Shown: one piece after another, positions 7,575-16,820 of the stretch
How the letters are laid out: every line of letters starts with the position of its first letter
How positions within the stretch are numbered: the stretch's first letter is position 1
From: an uncultured Aquimarina sp.
Lineage (GTDB): Bacteria; Bacteroidota; Bacteroidia; Flavobacteriales; Flavobacteriaceae
NCBI GenBank assembly: GCA_937958985.1
Contig: CALGLV010000009.1
Span: 1 to 64,000 of the forward strand
Length of the DNA stretch: 64,000 nt
Direction: 5' to 3'
The notes under the pieces: generated by a model
The model's input: the letters and a program-made list of their open reading frames with translations, nothing else
The model's database searches: none
What the model was told of the DNA's origin: nothing
Translations under genes and position numbers: made by a program

Positions 7575-9125
7575 CTACTTACTATGACCTATAGCTTTTA
7601 GGTATTTACTAATTTCAACCTTAACTTTTGGAGCTAGTATCACTAAACCAATCATATTAGGAAAAACGATAGCAAAAAACATAGCATCAGAGAATGAAAT
7701 AACAGAGTCTAAACTTGACGAAGCACCTATAACAATAAAAACCAAGAATAGAATTTTATATACTTTATCGGCAACTTTTCCTTTTCCAAATAAATAAGTA
7801 AACCCTTGTAAACCGTAGTACGACCATGATAGCATCGTAGAGAAAGCAAATAAAATAACTGCAATAGTAAGTGCGTATGAAAAGTTAGGAATGGCTTTTT
7901 CAAATACTAAAGAGGTTAATTCTACTCCTCCTAAACTTTCTCCAGTAGCATTTAAAATAACCGAAGAACCGTCAACGGCACCGTAGTTAAATAAATTTTC
8001 TTTCAAATTAATTACTACAATTACTAAAGCCGACATTGTACAAATAATAACAGTATCTACAAAAGGGCCTATAGATGCAACAATACCTTCACTGGCAGGG
8101 AAACGTGTTTTTACAGCAGCATGTGCTATTGCAGCAGAACCAGCACCAGCTTCGTTAGAGAAAACCGCGCGTTGAAAACCAGTAATCATTACTCCAATAA
8201 AGCCACCTAAAGCGGCATTTGAAGAAAAAGCAGCAGTTACTATTTTAGTTATAGCCTGAGGTAATAAATTAATGTTCATTAATAAAATTAATAATCCAGC
8301 GCCTACGTATATAAGCCCCATAAAAGGAACTATTTTTTCCGTAACCTTACCAATACGTTTTATACCTCCAATAATTACAACTCCTACTAAAGCAGCGAGT
8401 ACTAAACCAATACTAAATTTAGAATCTACGTTTAACAGCTGACTGGCTTGCGATGCAGCTTGATTCGCTTGAAACATATTTCCAGCTCCAAATGAACTTC
8501 CTACTATCATAACAGCGAAAAATCCAGCTAATATTTTTCCTAATAGCCCCATTTTTTCTTCAGCAAGTCCTTTTTTTAAATAATACATGGGACCACCGTA
8601 AATTTTACCATTTTCGCCAACTTCGCGATATTTTACTCCTAAAGTAGCCTCAACTAGTTTGGAAGACATTCCTAAAAAACCAGCCAATACCATCCAAACA
8701 GTAGCGCCAGGACCACCTAATGCAATTGCAACTGCTACACCAGCAATATTACCTAAACCAACTGTGGCCGATAAGGCTGCTGTTAGTGCTTGAAAGTGGG
8801 TTACTTCTCCAATTACTTCTTCGGTATTATTACTAGCTTCAACACTATCATATTTACCGCGAGCAGCATTAATAGCAACTCCTATAAGTCTAATATTAGC
8901 AAACTTGTTATAAAAAGTAAAAAATATTGCTCCGCCTAATAACACCATAATTACTATGGGTACATTTTTTCCAGCTATTGGTATTGAAAAAAATATATAA
9001 TAACCTAGCCATTCCGCAGCTGGGGCTACATAGGCATCAATTTTTTGATCGATGGTTTTAGGCTCTTGGCAAAAAGCCGAAATACTAAAGAATAAACTGC
9101 AAATAAAGGCGATGTATTTTTTCAT
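7575..9125 (-). CDS. alanine/glycine:cation symporter (AGCS family)
   Basis: The 516-residue protein has about 11 hydrophobic helices and AGCS signatures: the VGLGNIAGVAVAIALGGPGA segment, KYREVGENGKIYGGPMYYL in an early loop, and the AVFSNEAGAGSAAIAHAA stretch. Members import alanine or glycine with Na+ or H+. The N-terminus begins with a signal-like helix ending in SAFCQ followed by a polar segment, as in many Bacteroidota members. It begins 13 bases after the potassium-channel gene and is probably co-transcribed with it. Exact substrate is not readable from sequence. Confidence 0.88.
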   Translation of the reverse strand: MKKYIAFICSLFFSISAFCQEPKTIDQKIDAYVAPAAEWLGYYIFFSIPIAGKNVPIVIMVLLGGAIFFTFYNKFANIRLIGVAINAARGKYDSVEASNNTEEVIGEVTHFQALTAALSATVGLGNIAGVAVAIALGGPGATVWMVLAGFLGMSSKLVEATLGVKYREVGENGKIYGGPMYYLKKGLAEEKMGLLGKILAGFFAVMIVGSSFGAGNMFQANQAASQASQLLNVDSKFSIGLVLAALVGVVIIGGIKRIGKVTEKIVPFMGLIYVGAGLLILLMNINLLPQAITKIVTAAFSSNAALGGFIGVMITGFQRAVFSNEAGAGSAAIAHAAVKTRFPASEGIVASIGPFVDTVIICTMSALVIVVINLKENLFNYGAVDGSSVILNATGESLGGVELTSLVFEKAIPNFSYALTIAVILFAFSTMLSWSYYGLQGFTYLFGKGKVADKVYKILFLVFIVIGASSSLDSVISFSDAMFFAIVFPNMIGLVILAPKVKVEISKYLKAIGHSK

Positions 9126-9138
9126 AGTAAAGTGTTGT

Positions 9139-10155
9139 TTATGTAGTGATGCGGTAAATTTTATTTAGCGTTTGTATTTGCTGAGCATCTCCTAAAACTA
9201 TAATTCTTGACTTATGTTCTAATGGTTGATTGGCATCGGGGTTAACAATATATTTTCCTTCAGGGGATTTGTATCCAATTATGGTACAGCCACTTCGCGA
9301 GCGAACATCTAAATCAATAATGGATTGATTCTCTTTGCCTTTAGTAAGTTTATCGGAAGGAATTTCTTCAATATTTACCGAGCCATCACCAACTAATGAA
9401 ATGTTATCTAAAAATTCAATTAAATCGGGGACCACTACGAGCGATGCCATGTGGTCGCCACCAATTCGGTTAGGCATAATCACATTATCGGCACCTGCCA
9501 ATTTTAATTTTCTGTAAGAAGATGGTTTTGCAGCCCTACTTATAATTTTTAATTCGTTATTCATTTGCCTTGCCGATAGTACTATAAATAAATTGTCGGC
9601 ATCTTCGGGCAACGTACATATTACGGTAGTTGCTTTATAAATTCCGGCTTTTTTTAGCACTTCATCATCTATAGCATCACCCCAAATCATGGGTGAATTT
9701 TCAGCATTATACCTGTCTACAATTTCTTTTTCGGCTTCAACAATTACGAAGTTTTTTTTATAGGCTAATAATTTTTGAGCTACTTGTTTGCCATTTCGAC
9801 CATAGCCACATATAATAATATGATTTTCGAAAGCTGAAATCATTTTTTTTACTTTTCTACGGTTAATTAATCGGGGGTTACTTTGAACAACAATATACTC
9901 CGTTATTACGGAAAGAGAAAATGCTATTATGGCAACACTAGTTAAAATTAAGAAGACGGTAAACAATTTAGCACTATCGTCTAAGGGGGTAACTTCTCCA
10001 TAACCTACGGTAGCTATTGTTATAACTGTCATGTATAATGAGTCTACCCAGTTATACCCTGCAATAGTTCTATAACCCAATACTCCAATAAAAAGCAAAA
10101 TTATTAGTAAAGCAACAGCTAAATAAAACTTGTTTTTAAGCAGTTTTTTAATCAT
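9139..10155 (-). CDS. two-helix potassium channel with TrkA-N/TrkA-C (RCK) domain
   Basis: The 338-residue protein starts with TM1, then a pore loop with the selectivity filter TVGYGE, then TM2. A Rossmann RCK domain (CGYGRNGKQVAQKL, about residues 115-125) and a C-terminal TrkA-C domain follow. This is the MthK/Kch-type layout: a tetrameric K+ channel gated by ligand binding to cytosolic RCK rings. It starts three bases after the stop of the PspC-like gene and ends 13 bases before the symporter, so the three genes look like one unit. Flow direction and ligand are unknown. Confidence 0.88.
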   Translation of the reverse strand: MIKKLLKNKFYLAVALLIILLFIGVLGYRTIAGYNWVDSLYMTVITIATVGYGEVTPLDDSAKLFTVFLILTSVAIIAFSLSVITEYIVVQSNPRLINRRKVKKMISAFENHIIICGYGRNGKQVAQKLLAYKKNFVIVEAEKEIVDRYNAENSPMIWGDAIDDEVLKKAGIYKATTVICTLPEDADNLFIVLSARQMNNELKIISRAAKPSSYRKLKLAGADNVIMPNRIGGDHMASLVVVPDLIEFLDNISLVGDGSVNIEEIPSDKLTKGKENQSIIDLDVRSRSGCTIIGYKSPEGKYIVNPDANQPLEHKSRIIVLGDAQQIQTLNKIYRITT

Positions 10156-10158
10156 AAA

Positions 10159-10377
10159 TTAAATATCAAAAACAGAAGTTCGTTTGGTGTAGATTAAATC
10201 TTTTAAACGTAACCAAAATGCCAAGGTAAGGTATATAAAGAAACCAATACCAGCAGTAGCGAAAGTTGCATAAACAAAAAAGATACGTACATTTTTGGTT
10301 CGCATTCCTAAACGGTCTGCCAAGCGGGCACATACATAAAAACCATGGCGTTCAAAAAAGTGTCTTAAATTATACAT
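10159..10377 (-). CDS. PspC-domain protein
   Basis: A 72-residue protein typical of small PspC-family proteins: an amphipathic N-terminus with the segment ARLADRLGMRTKNVRIFFVY, then one hydrophobic helix (about 36-55) and a basic tail. PspC proteins are inner-membrane stress factors in enterobacteria; in Bacteroidota stand-alone copies are of unknown role. The stop lies three bases from the channel start, so translation is likely coupled. I infer only that it accompanies the channel. Confidence 0.7.
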   Translation of the reverse strand: MYNLRHFFERHGFYVCARLADRLGMRTKNVRIFFVYATFATAGIGFFIYLTLAFWLRLKDLIYTKRTSVFDI

Positions 10378-10398
10378 AAGAGTTGAGTTGCTAACAAA

Positions 10399-10421
10399 AA
10401 TAAGCTTTTTAAGGGCTTATT
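10399..10421 (-). terminator. weak hairpin after the DUF2851 gene
   Basis: Seven-base stem AATAAGC / GCTTATT with T residues on the minus strand, located between the stop of the DUF2851 gene and the start of the PspC-like gene. It may partly separate the two units. Confidence 0.4.
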
Positions 10422-10426
10422 GAAAA

Positions 10427-11704
10427 TTAATTGCCTTTCAATAATTCAAACCCAATAGCACATTTTAAGCATAAATTAAAATCGCAATATTCTTTTTTTA
10501 ATTGAATTGCAGCTTGTGATTCCATTGCATTTTTAATGAGTAATTTTTCTTCTTTAAAACGAGCTATAATTGAATTTTTTTCGGAAGGTATAGACGAAAT
10601 AAGGTCTAATAAGTTATTTTCTACCTCTTTATTAATCGTTTTAGCATAGTAAAATTGTAAAGGTATAATCGCATTAATAATTAGTAAATTTATAAAAGAA
10701 TCGGTGGCTGTTTTAGCTGTTTTTTTTGATTCTTTACCAAAATTGTAATGTGTTTTCCAATAAGTGGAGGTCGCCGATTTAAATAGTTTATTAAGAATTT
10801 CTGGATTAAATTCTGCTTTGATTATAGCGAATAACTGAGGTTGATTTGCTAATAGTTGAGCTAATTGAGCCAATCTTATAGTAGGGAAATTTGTAGGTCT
10901 GAGTCTGAAAAACTGTAGCTCTAAACCAAGTAAAGGTGTTAATTTATATTTATGTTTTAAGTATTTGTATTCTTGTTGTAACGAAACATAATAGAAATCA
11001 TCTAAGTCACCGTTTAATAAATTTGCTTGACCGAAAAGAAGGGCTTCTATTTGAATAATAGAGGTTGTTTTTTGTAAAACACTGAATGGAATACTTTTTA
11101 TAATATTGAGAAAGTGCATACCGTTATTGTTGCCTCCATAGTATTTTGCTATAATGCTAAAACAGGTAGCTTCCCAATGATTATTTAACGAATTAAATAC
11201 GGTTGTTATATGTTTGGATTTAGAATTTAATCTTTCAAAATATAAGCGTTCTAACCAATTATTAAGGGTAAAGGCTGTTATCTTTTCAAGTTGATTAGAG
11301 CAATTTATCCAATTGGTAGTACTATTAATAAGATTTTTATATTGTTGAAGTGTTTTAACTGAAGTTATATTTTGAAGTGTTAATGTTGGAATAGGGGAAT
11401 TATTTTTTCGATAAACCTCCACATCGTGCTCCCAAACTACATGCAAAATCACATTTTCGTATGCACTATCGTTTTGATGATTATGTGCATACCAATCGCT
11501 TGATTTCAAATGAATTTCAATATTACCAGCCCATTTTTGAGAATTAATAATTAGTTGGGCATTAAAAAAATCAGGACCCGAATTTTCGGTATTATGATAA
11601 CCATTATTAATTATTTGTATCGATTCATTTGCTGTAGTGTGTAGCGAGTATGGGCTATCTATTTTTAGAAACTTCCATACATAGTGTAAAAAATCTTCTT
11701 TCAT
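10427..11704 (-). CDS. DUF2851 family protein
   Basis: This 425-residue soluble protein matches the Bacteroidota family DUF2851. Characteristic features are the N-terminal FLHYVWKFLKID, the segment NSGPDFFNAQL, the GNIEIHLKSSDWYAHNH stretch and the VILHVVWEHD strand, followed by a long helical region and a C-terminal CxxC pair (CDFNLCLKCAIG) that could bind a metal. The function of the family is not known. It stands upstream of the channel operon in the same direction, with a weak hairpin between. Confidence 0.8.
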   Translation of the reverse strand: MKEDFLHYVWKFLKIDSPYSLHTTANESIQIINNGYHNTENSGPDFFNAQLIINSQKWAGNIEIHLKSSDWYAHNHQNDSAYENVILHVVWEHDVEVYRKNNSPIPTLTLQNITSVKTLQQYKNLINSTTNWINCSNQLEKITAFTLNNWLERLYFERLNSKSKHITTVFNSLNNHWEATCFSIIAKYYGGNNNGMHFLNIIKSIPFSVLQKTTSIIQIEALLFGQANLLNGDLDDFYYVSLQQEYKYLKHKYKLTPLLGLELQFFRLRPTNFPTIRLAQLAQLLANQPQLFAIIKAEFNPEILNKLFKSATSTYWKTHYNFGKESKKTAKTATDSFINLLIINAIIPLQFYYAKTINKEVENNLLDLISSIPSEKNSIIARFKEEKLLIKNAMESQAAIQLKKEYCDFNLCLKCAIGFELLKGN

Positions 11705-11768
11705 AAAAGATACTTTAAGTATCTAATATATTGATTTGTAGAATATTATATGTTTTTAATTCGTTAAA

Positions 11769-12320
11769 TTATATCCAATTTATAATACTAGAATCTAAAG
11801 GAGTTGTTTTTGGAGCAATTGATTTTACTACATAGCCTTTTTCATCAATTAAAAATTTTTGAAAATTCCATTTTACAGAGGAGTCGATTGCGCCGTTATA
11901 TATTTTCTTTGTTAAAAACTGATATATTTTAGCTTGGTTTTTTCCTTTAACACTCACTTTAGCCATCATAGGAAATGCTACACCGTAATTTTTTTGACAA
12001 AAAGTAGCTATATCATCACTGTTGCCAGGCTCTTGAAATAAAAAATTATTTGAGGGAAATCCAATTATAGTAAAATTTTGATCTTTATAAGTATCATACA
12101 ATTCTTGTAATTGTTTGTACTGTGGTGTTAACCCACATTTAGAAGCTGTATTTACGACTAATATTTTTTTACCCTTTAAGGTTGAAAAATCAAAAGTGTT
12201 TCCATGTAAATCATCAACTTTAAATTGATAAATAGATTGTTTTTCTTTAGTAACAGCTAATTTATTTTGAGCAGTAAGCTCAGAAGTGCCAAATATAGAT
12301 TTCAATAAAGTACAAAACAT
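11769..12320 (-). CDS. glutathione peroxidase family protein (Cys type)
   Basis: The ATG gives a 183-residue protein; a TTG two codons upstream is a less likely start. A short hydrophobic N-terminus suggests an exported or membrane-associated form. The thioredoxin-like fold carries the peroxidatic cysteine in NTASKCGLT (Cys62), the Gln-containing GFPSNNFLFQEPG motif and the WNFQKF motif with the active-site Trp and Asn. Such Cys-type GPx proteins in bacteria usually reduce peroxides with thioredoxin. The nearest genes are unrelated. A selenocysteine form is excluded by the TGT codon. Confidence 0.88.
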   Translation of the reverse strand: MFCTLLKSIFGTSELTAQNKLAVTKEKQSIYQFKVDDLHGNTFDFSTLKGKKILVVNTASKCGLTPQYKQLQELYDTYKDQNFTIIGFPSNNFLFQEPGNSDDIATFCQKNYGVAFPMMAKVSVKGKNQAKIYQFLTKKIYNGAIDSSVKWNFQKFLIDEKGYVVKSIAPKTTPLDSSIINWI

Positions 12321-12408
12321 AAGCAATAAAATTTACTAAATAGTTCAGTTTAAAGTTAAACTCAAATCAAACAAATTAGCGTTTAACTACCTATAAAATT
12401 ATCACAAC

Positions 12409-14106
12409 TTATGCGACTAGGTTGTCGTTGTTTTTGCTAATGGTTTGTATTGCTATTGCCAAAGCAATAATTAATAAACATCCAATAAGGTTTAACCATA
12501 AAAAAGGAAGGCTAATTACATTAAAATGGATTAATCCATATACTACCATTATGATTACTTGTGTAATAAGTGCAGCTATAAAAACAGCATTACTTTTTAC
12601 GTAGTTAATAAAAAAGGCGAGTAGGAATATACCTAAAATATTACCATAAAAAATAGAGCCTATAATATTAACTAGCTGAATTAGGTTTTCGAATAAGCTG
12701 GCAAAACAGGCTACAAAAATGGCTAATATGCCCCATAGAAAAGTAAAAGTTTTAGTCATTTTTACTAAATGATTTTCACCTTTATCTTCGGTTAAATTTC
12801 GCTTGTATAAATCTATGGCAGTTGTAGAGCCTAAAGCATTTAATTCTGATGCAGTAGATGACATGGCGGCACTCAAAATAACGGCTAGTAAAAGGCCTAT
12901 AAGGCCGTTAGGTAAATTGTTTAATATAAAATGTATAAATACATAGTCCTTGTCATTTTTTTCCTCCTCAGGTGCTGCTTGCTCAATAATGGCTTTTGCT
13001 TTATTTCTTAATTTTAAATCTTGATTTGTATAGTTTTGAAGTAGCGAAAGGGTAGTGCTATTATTGGTGTCTTCAACAAATTTTAAAGAAGTTTGTTTTT
13101 TAGAATTTTGTATAGCAGTAAGTTCTTTTTTAATATTTTGATATTCTTTATTGTATGAAGATTTTTCAACAGCCATTTCGGCCATTGGGTTAAAATGTAA
13201 TGGAGCAGGGTTAAATTGGTAAAATACAAATACCATTACCCCAACTAACAATATAAAAAATTGCATAGGAATTTTTAAGGCTCCGTTAAATAGTAAGCCC
13301 ATTTGCATTTCTCTAATATTTTTCCCCGAAAGGTAACGCTGTACTTGACTTTGGTCGGTTCCGAAATAAGATAGCATTAAAAAAGTACCGCCAATTAAAC
13401 CACTCCAAACGGTATATCGGTTACTAAAATCGAATGAAAAATCTAATAAATTCATTTTACCATTAGCACCTGCTAAACTCAATGCTTTACTAAATGTTAC
13501 TTGTTCGGGCAGTTTATCCAAAATTAAAAAGAAGGCAATAAACATCCCTAAAAAAATTACCGCCATTTGCTGTTTCTGAGTAACACTTACTGCTTTTGTT
13601 CCTCCAGAAACAGTGTATAGTATTACGATAATTCCAATACCAATATTTAGCAGGGTTAAATCCCAACCTAGAGCTGCCGATAAAATTATTGCTGGCGCGT
13701 AAATCGTAATACCTGCGGCTAAACTACGCTGAATCAAAAATAAAACTGCAGCTAAGGTCCTTGTTTTTAAATCGAACCTGCTTTCCAAAAATTCGTAAGC
13801 AGTATACACTTTTAGTTTGTGATAAATAGGTATAAATACTAAGCATATAATAACCATAGCTATGGGCAAGCCAAAATAAAACTGTACAAATCCCATTCCG
13901 CTGTAAAAGCCCTGCCCTGTAGTAGATAAAAAAGTAATGGCACTTGCCTGTGTAGCCATTACCGAAAGTCCTACAGTCCACCATTTAGAGGTGTTTCCAC
14001 CTCTAATATAATCTTCTACACCACTATTTTTTCGAGTGTGATATATTCCGTAAACGACTATAAAAACTAATGTTGCTATTAATATAGCCCAATCAATGAA
14101 TTTCAT
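12409..14106 (-). CDS. sodium/solute symporter (SSS family)
   Basis: Starting at the ATG (MKFIDWAIL), the protein has 565 residues and about 13 hydrophobic helices. SSS hallmarks include RGGNTSKWWTVGLSVMATQ in TM1-TM2 and the TVSGGTKAVSVT loop. A charged insert of about 65 residues (Lys- and Gln-rich, around 310-375) precedes the last helices. Substrate is not readable; neighbours in this subgroup are often sugar- or deacetylase-related. Its ATG lies one base after the stop of a 35-residue membrane miniprotein, which overlaps the deacetylase gene, so the three reading frames form a tightly coupled unit. Confidence 0.85.
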   Translation of the reverse strand: MKFIDWAILIATLVFIVVYGIYHTRKNSGVEDYIRGGNTSKWWTVGLSVMATQASAITFLSTTGQGFYSGMGFVQFYFGLPIAMVIICLVFIPIYHKLKVYTAYEFLESRFDLKTRTLAAVLFLIQRSLAAGITIYAPAIILSAALGWDLTLLNIGIGIIVILYTVSGGTKAVSVTQKQQMAVIFLGMFIAFFLILDKLPEQVTFSKALSLAGANGKMNLLDFSFDFSNRYTVWSGLIGGTFLMLSYFGTDQSQVQRYLSGKNIREMQMGLLFNGALKIPMQFFILLVGVMVFVFYQFNPAPLHFNPMAEMAVEKSSYNKEYQNIKKELTAIQNSKKQTSLKFVEDTNNSTTLSLLQNYTNQDLKLRNKAKAIIEQAAPEEEKNDKDYVFIHFILNNLPNGLIGLLLAVILSAAMSSTASELNALGSTTAIDLYKRNLTEDKGENHLVKMTKTFTFLWGILAIFVACFASLFENLIQLVNIIGSIFYGNILGIFLLAFFINYVKSNAVFIAALITQVIIMVVYGLIHFNVISLPFLWLNLIGCLLIIALAIAIQTISKNNDNLVA

Positions 14107-14107
14107 A

Positions 14108-14215
14108 CTAAGCAAAAGTGTTCATTAAAAAATAGAAAATAATAAAGTAAGCAACATTTACTAACAAGATAATAGTGTAGCTTTTTTTCCAAAGGTATTT
14201 TGGTGGTTTATTCAT
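14108..14215 (-). CDS. 35-residue single-helix membrane miniprotein
   Basis: A small reading frame that overlaps the end of the PIG-L gene by 8 bases (shared AATGAATAA) and stops one base before the symporter ATG. It encodes MNKPPKYLWKKSY, a hydrophobic helix (TIILLVNVAYFIIFYFL) and a short tail MNTFA. The basic N-terminus before the helix predicts N-in topology. The perfect fit between two genes, with ATG and TAG at coupling distance on both sides, argues that it is translated. It could be an accessory subunit of the symporter, as small partners exist for other SSS carriers. That role is inference; I do not recognise a named family. Confidence 0.65.
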   Translation of the reverse strand: MNKPPKYLWKKSYTIILLVNVAYFIIFYFLMNTFA

Positions 14216-16739
14216 TTTTTAACGAGTTATCTTTTCCTATAGAAAGCATATTTGCAAATAGTTTGTAGGCTCCAGGGACACCGGCGGGTAGTTCTCTAAA
14301 AAAGCTCAGCCCTGTGTATATATAATGCCCTTTTCCGTAAGTAGCAATTAATAAACTTCCCAGTTTTTTGTCTTCACCTTCATCGTTCATAGAAAATAAC
14401 GGGGTGTACTCTTTTGACCATTTATTAGGGAAGTATAAGCCACGTTCTTGCGTCCAGCCTTCAAAATCTTTAGCAGTAATTTTGTTAGGGAAATTAATCA
14501 ATGGATGGTTAGGTTTCAATATCATTACCTCACTATTTTCATCAGTAACTCGATCTCTTGATAACTCTAATTCAAAAGGAGCTCCAATATCAAGTTTTTT
14601 TCTTCTAGGTACGGTGTTGTATTGAGTAATTAATGTCCCTCCATTTTTTACATAATCTAATAACAGTGTTTGTTTTGAATATATTTCAGGAACCACATTA
14701 TACGCTCTGATTCCAATAACTATAGCATCGTATTTTTGAAGTTCTTTTGCAGTGATTGATTTTAGATCTATAATTTTCACGTTATAGCCTATTTGCTCAA
14801 GACTCTCAGGAATGACATCTCCTGCCCCTTGAATATAACCGATAGATTTCCCTTTTTGCTTAATATTTAAACGAACCACTTTGCTTTTTGAAGGTAAGAA
14901 TAAGGTTTGTAAAGGAATATGATCATAATCTACTTGTACCATTTCCTTTTTATAGTCTTTCCCCTCAAAAGTAACTGTTGGAATCAAATACCCTTCATCT
15001 TCATTATTTGGAGGTGTTACAGTAAATATAACATCAGCGGTTTGGTTTTTTTCTTTAAGTTTAAGTTCAATTTTTTCAGGACTAACTTTCCAATCTTTTG
15101 AGTGTTCTAAAAAAACAGTTCCTTTGAAATTAGCTTTATTAGCAGTAACTGTTACCGGAATTTGTTTAGGCGTGTCTTCTGAAAAAATAAATATTTTAGA
15201 AGCTACATTTACTGCAACAGGCGGCACTATTTCAAAAGGGGAATAAACTTCACCTTTTACATGGTCGTTGTATTTGTAGCGTATCGGTTTTTCAATAGAT
15301 ATGGGAGTGCCGTCTATAAGAAGATCAAAACGAATTTTATTGTTTATTGGGGTTTCTGGTTTTCCAATAAGTTGTTGATCATTTACGGTATACATACCCA
15401 ATGAACTAGGTTGTTTAAGCCAATAAGCAGAGGTAGTTTTAAAGTCGTTACTAATATTAAATTGAGCCGTTTTTTTTATACCCTTATTGTTTTTTAAATC
15501 ACTATTTACAGCAATTTTTTGATTGTTTGTTGTAATAGTCGCTCCTTTTAACTCGATAGAAATATCACTTCGATTGATGGCTTCAATTGTTAAGTTTATC
15601 TGTTCTCCATAAGTGGCTAAATTAATAGCTGTTATTCCTTCTAAATACAAGCCAGCACAAGAAACTATTAAATTTTTGACTTCATTCGTTTTTATGTTTT
15701 TCCAATGAGTATTTGTAATATTTTGAATTTCCGCATAAGCTTTCATAAGTAAAGGAATACTAGCCGAAGGATTTTTAAAATCATAGTCCTTAATTATTTG
15801 ATCAACCACTTTTTTAACAGTAGCTCCTCCTTTTACTCTATTCCAAGAAGTGTCAATACCTTCAAACATATCCCTATTGGAAGGCATAGCACCATTAACC
15901 AATTCAAAATAACTGTCATTAACCCCTCTAGTCCCGGTGTTTCCAAAACCCTGACAGCGGTGTTGACTTCTACTTAATGCAGAAATTTCGGTATTTGAAA
16001 GACCTAAACTAGGGTAATAAGTTCCTAAATCAAGACGTAACATATTTGACTTGTCAACACTTTCGAATTTTTCTTTACTTCCGTAAAACCACCAAGAAGT
16101 ATTAAAAAATTGACGTTTAGGTTGCCATGTATTTGTAAACTTTAATTGATTGCTAAATTGAGATTTATCGTTGGCCAGTTCAAAAGCTTTTACACTTAAC
16201 ATAGCGCTAGATGTATGGTGACCGTGAGTAGTGCCAGGGGTACGGTGATCAAATCGGTTGATAATAATATCGGGTTGTAAGGTTCGTATAGCCCAAACCA
16301 CATCGCTTAATACTTCTTCTTTATTCCAAATTTTAAGAGTTTCGTTAGGGTGTTTTGAGTAACCAAAATCATTAGCACGAGAAAAACGTTGTTCGCCGCC
16401 ATCAGTAGCACGAGCAGCTAAAAGTTCTTGCGTACGAATAACGCCTAATTTTTCACGTAACTCGGAACCTATGAGGTTTTGACCACCATCACCACGAGTT
16501 AACGATAGGTATGCAGTACGTGCTTTTATAGCATTTGCAAAATAGGCTATTGCAGCAGTGTTTTCATCGTCGGGATGCGCTGCTACATATAATACAGTTC
16601 CTAAAAAATTAAGTTTTTCAAGGTCTTCGTAAATTTCCGAAGCTGTTGGTTTTTTTGGTTGTAAAGTAATGCCTTGAGCATTCATTTTAACACCATTTAA
16701 ACCAATAATAAGTAATAAAGCTATAATTGATTGGTACAT
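14208..16739 (-). CDS. PIG-L (LmbE-like) deacetylase, large secreted form
   Basis: The 843-residue protein has a signal peptide (to NAQ, about residue 22) and then the PIG-L domain with the zinc motif AAHPDDE (His55, Asp57, Asp58) and the distal GHHTSS histidines. The family hydrolyses N-acetyl groups from GlcNAc-type substrates. A long beta-rich middle (about 390-620) resembles Ig-like/NPCBM-associated modules, and the C-terminal 200 residues (YDAIVIGIRAYN, GGTLITQYNT) look like a glutamine-amidotransferase-like flavodoxin fold, probably non-catalytic. It is presumably periplasmic. The same unit encodes the miniprotein and the symporter, which suggests release and import of a deacetylated sugar. 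Confidence 0.82.
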   Translation of the reverse strand: MYQSIIALLLIIGLNGVKMNAQGITLQPKKPTASEIYEDLEKLNFLGTVLYVAAHPDDENTAAIAYFANAIKARTAYLSLTRGDGGQNLIGSELREKLGVIRTQELLAARATDGGEQRFSRANDFGYSKHPNETLKIWNKEEVLSDVVWAIRTLQPDIIINRFDHRTPGTTHGHHTSSAMLSVKAFELANDKSQFSNQLKFTNTWQPKRQFFNTSWWFYGSKEKFESVDKSNMLRLDLGTYYPSLGLSNTEISALSRSQHRCQGFGNTGTRGVNDSYFELVNGAMPSNRDMFEGIDTSWNRVKGGATVKKVVDQIIKDYDFKNPSASIPLLMKAYAEIQNITNTHWKNIKTNEVKNLIVSCAGLYLEGITAINLATYGEQINLTIEAINRSDISIELKGATITTNNQKIAVNSDLKNNKGIKKTAQFNISNDFKTTSAYWLKQPSSLGMYTVNDQQLIGKPETPINNKIRFDLLIDGTPISIEKPIRYKYNDHVKGEVYSPFEIVPPVAVNVASKIFIFSEDTPKQIPVTVTANKANFKGTVFLEHSKDWKVSPEKIELKLKEKNQTADVIFTVTPPNNEDEGYLIPTVTFEGKDYKKEMVQVDYDHIPLQTLFLPSKSKVVRLNIKQKGKSIGYIQGAGDVIPESLEQIGYNVKIIDLKSITAKELQKYDAIVIGIRAYNVVPEIYSKQTLLLDYVKNGGTLITQYNTVPRRKKLDIGAPFELELSRDRVTDENSEVMILKPNHPLINFPNKITAKDFEGWTQERGLYFPNKWSKEYTPLFSMNDEGEDKKLGSLLIATYGKGHYIYTGLSFFRELPAGVPGAYKLFANMLSIGKDNSLKNE

Positions 16740-16820
16740 TATTTTTGAGTGTGTTGAATCTACTCAAATATAGCTAAAATCATTGCTAAGGTATTGTCGC
16801 TTTTAAATATTTTAACGTTA

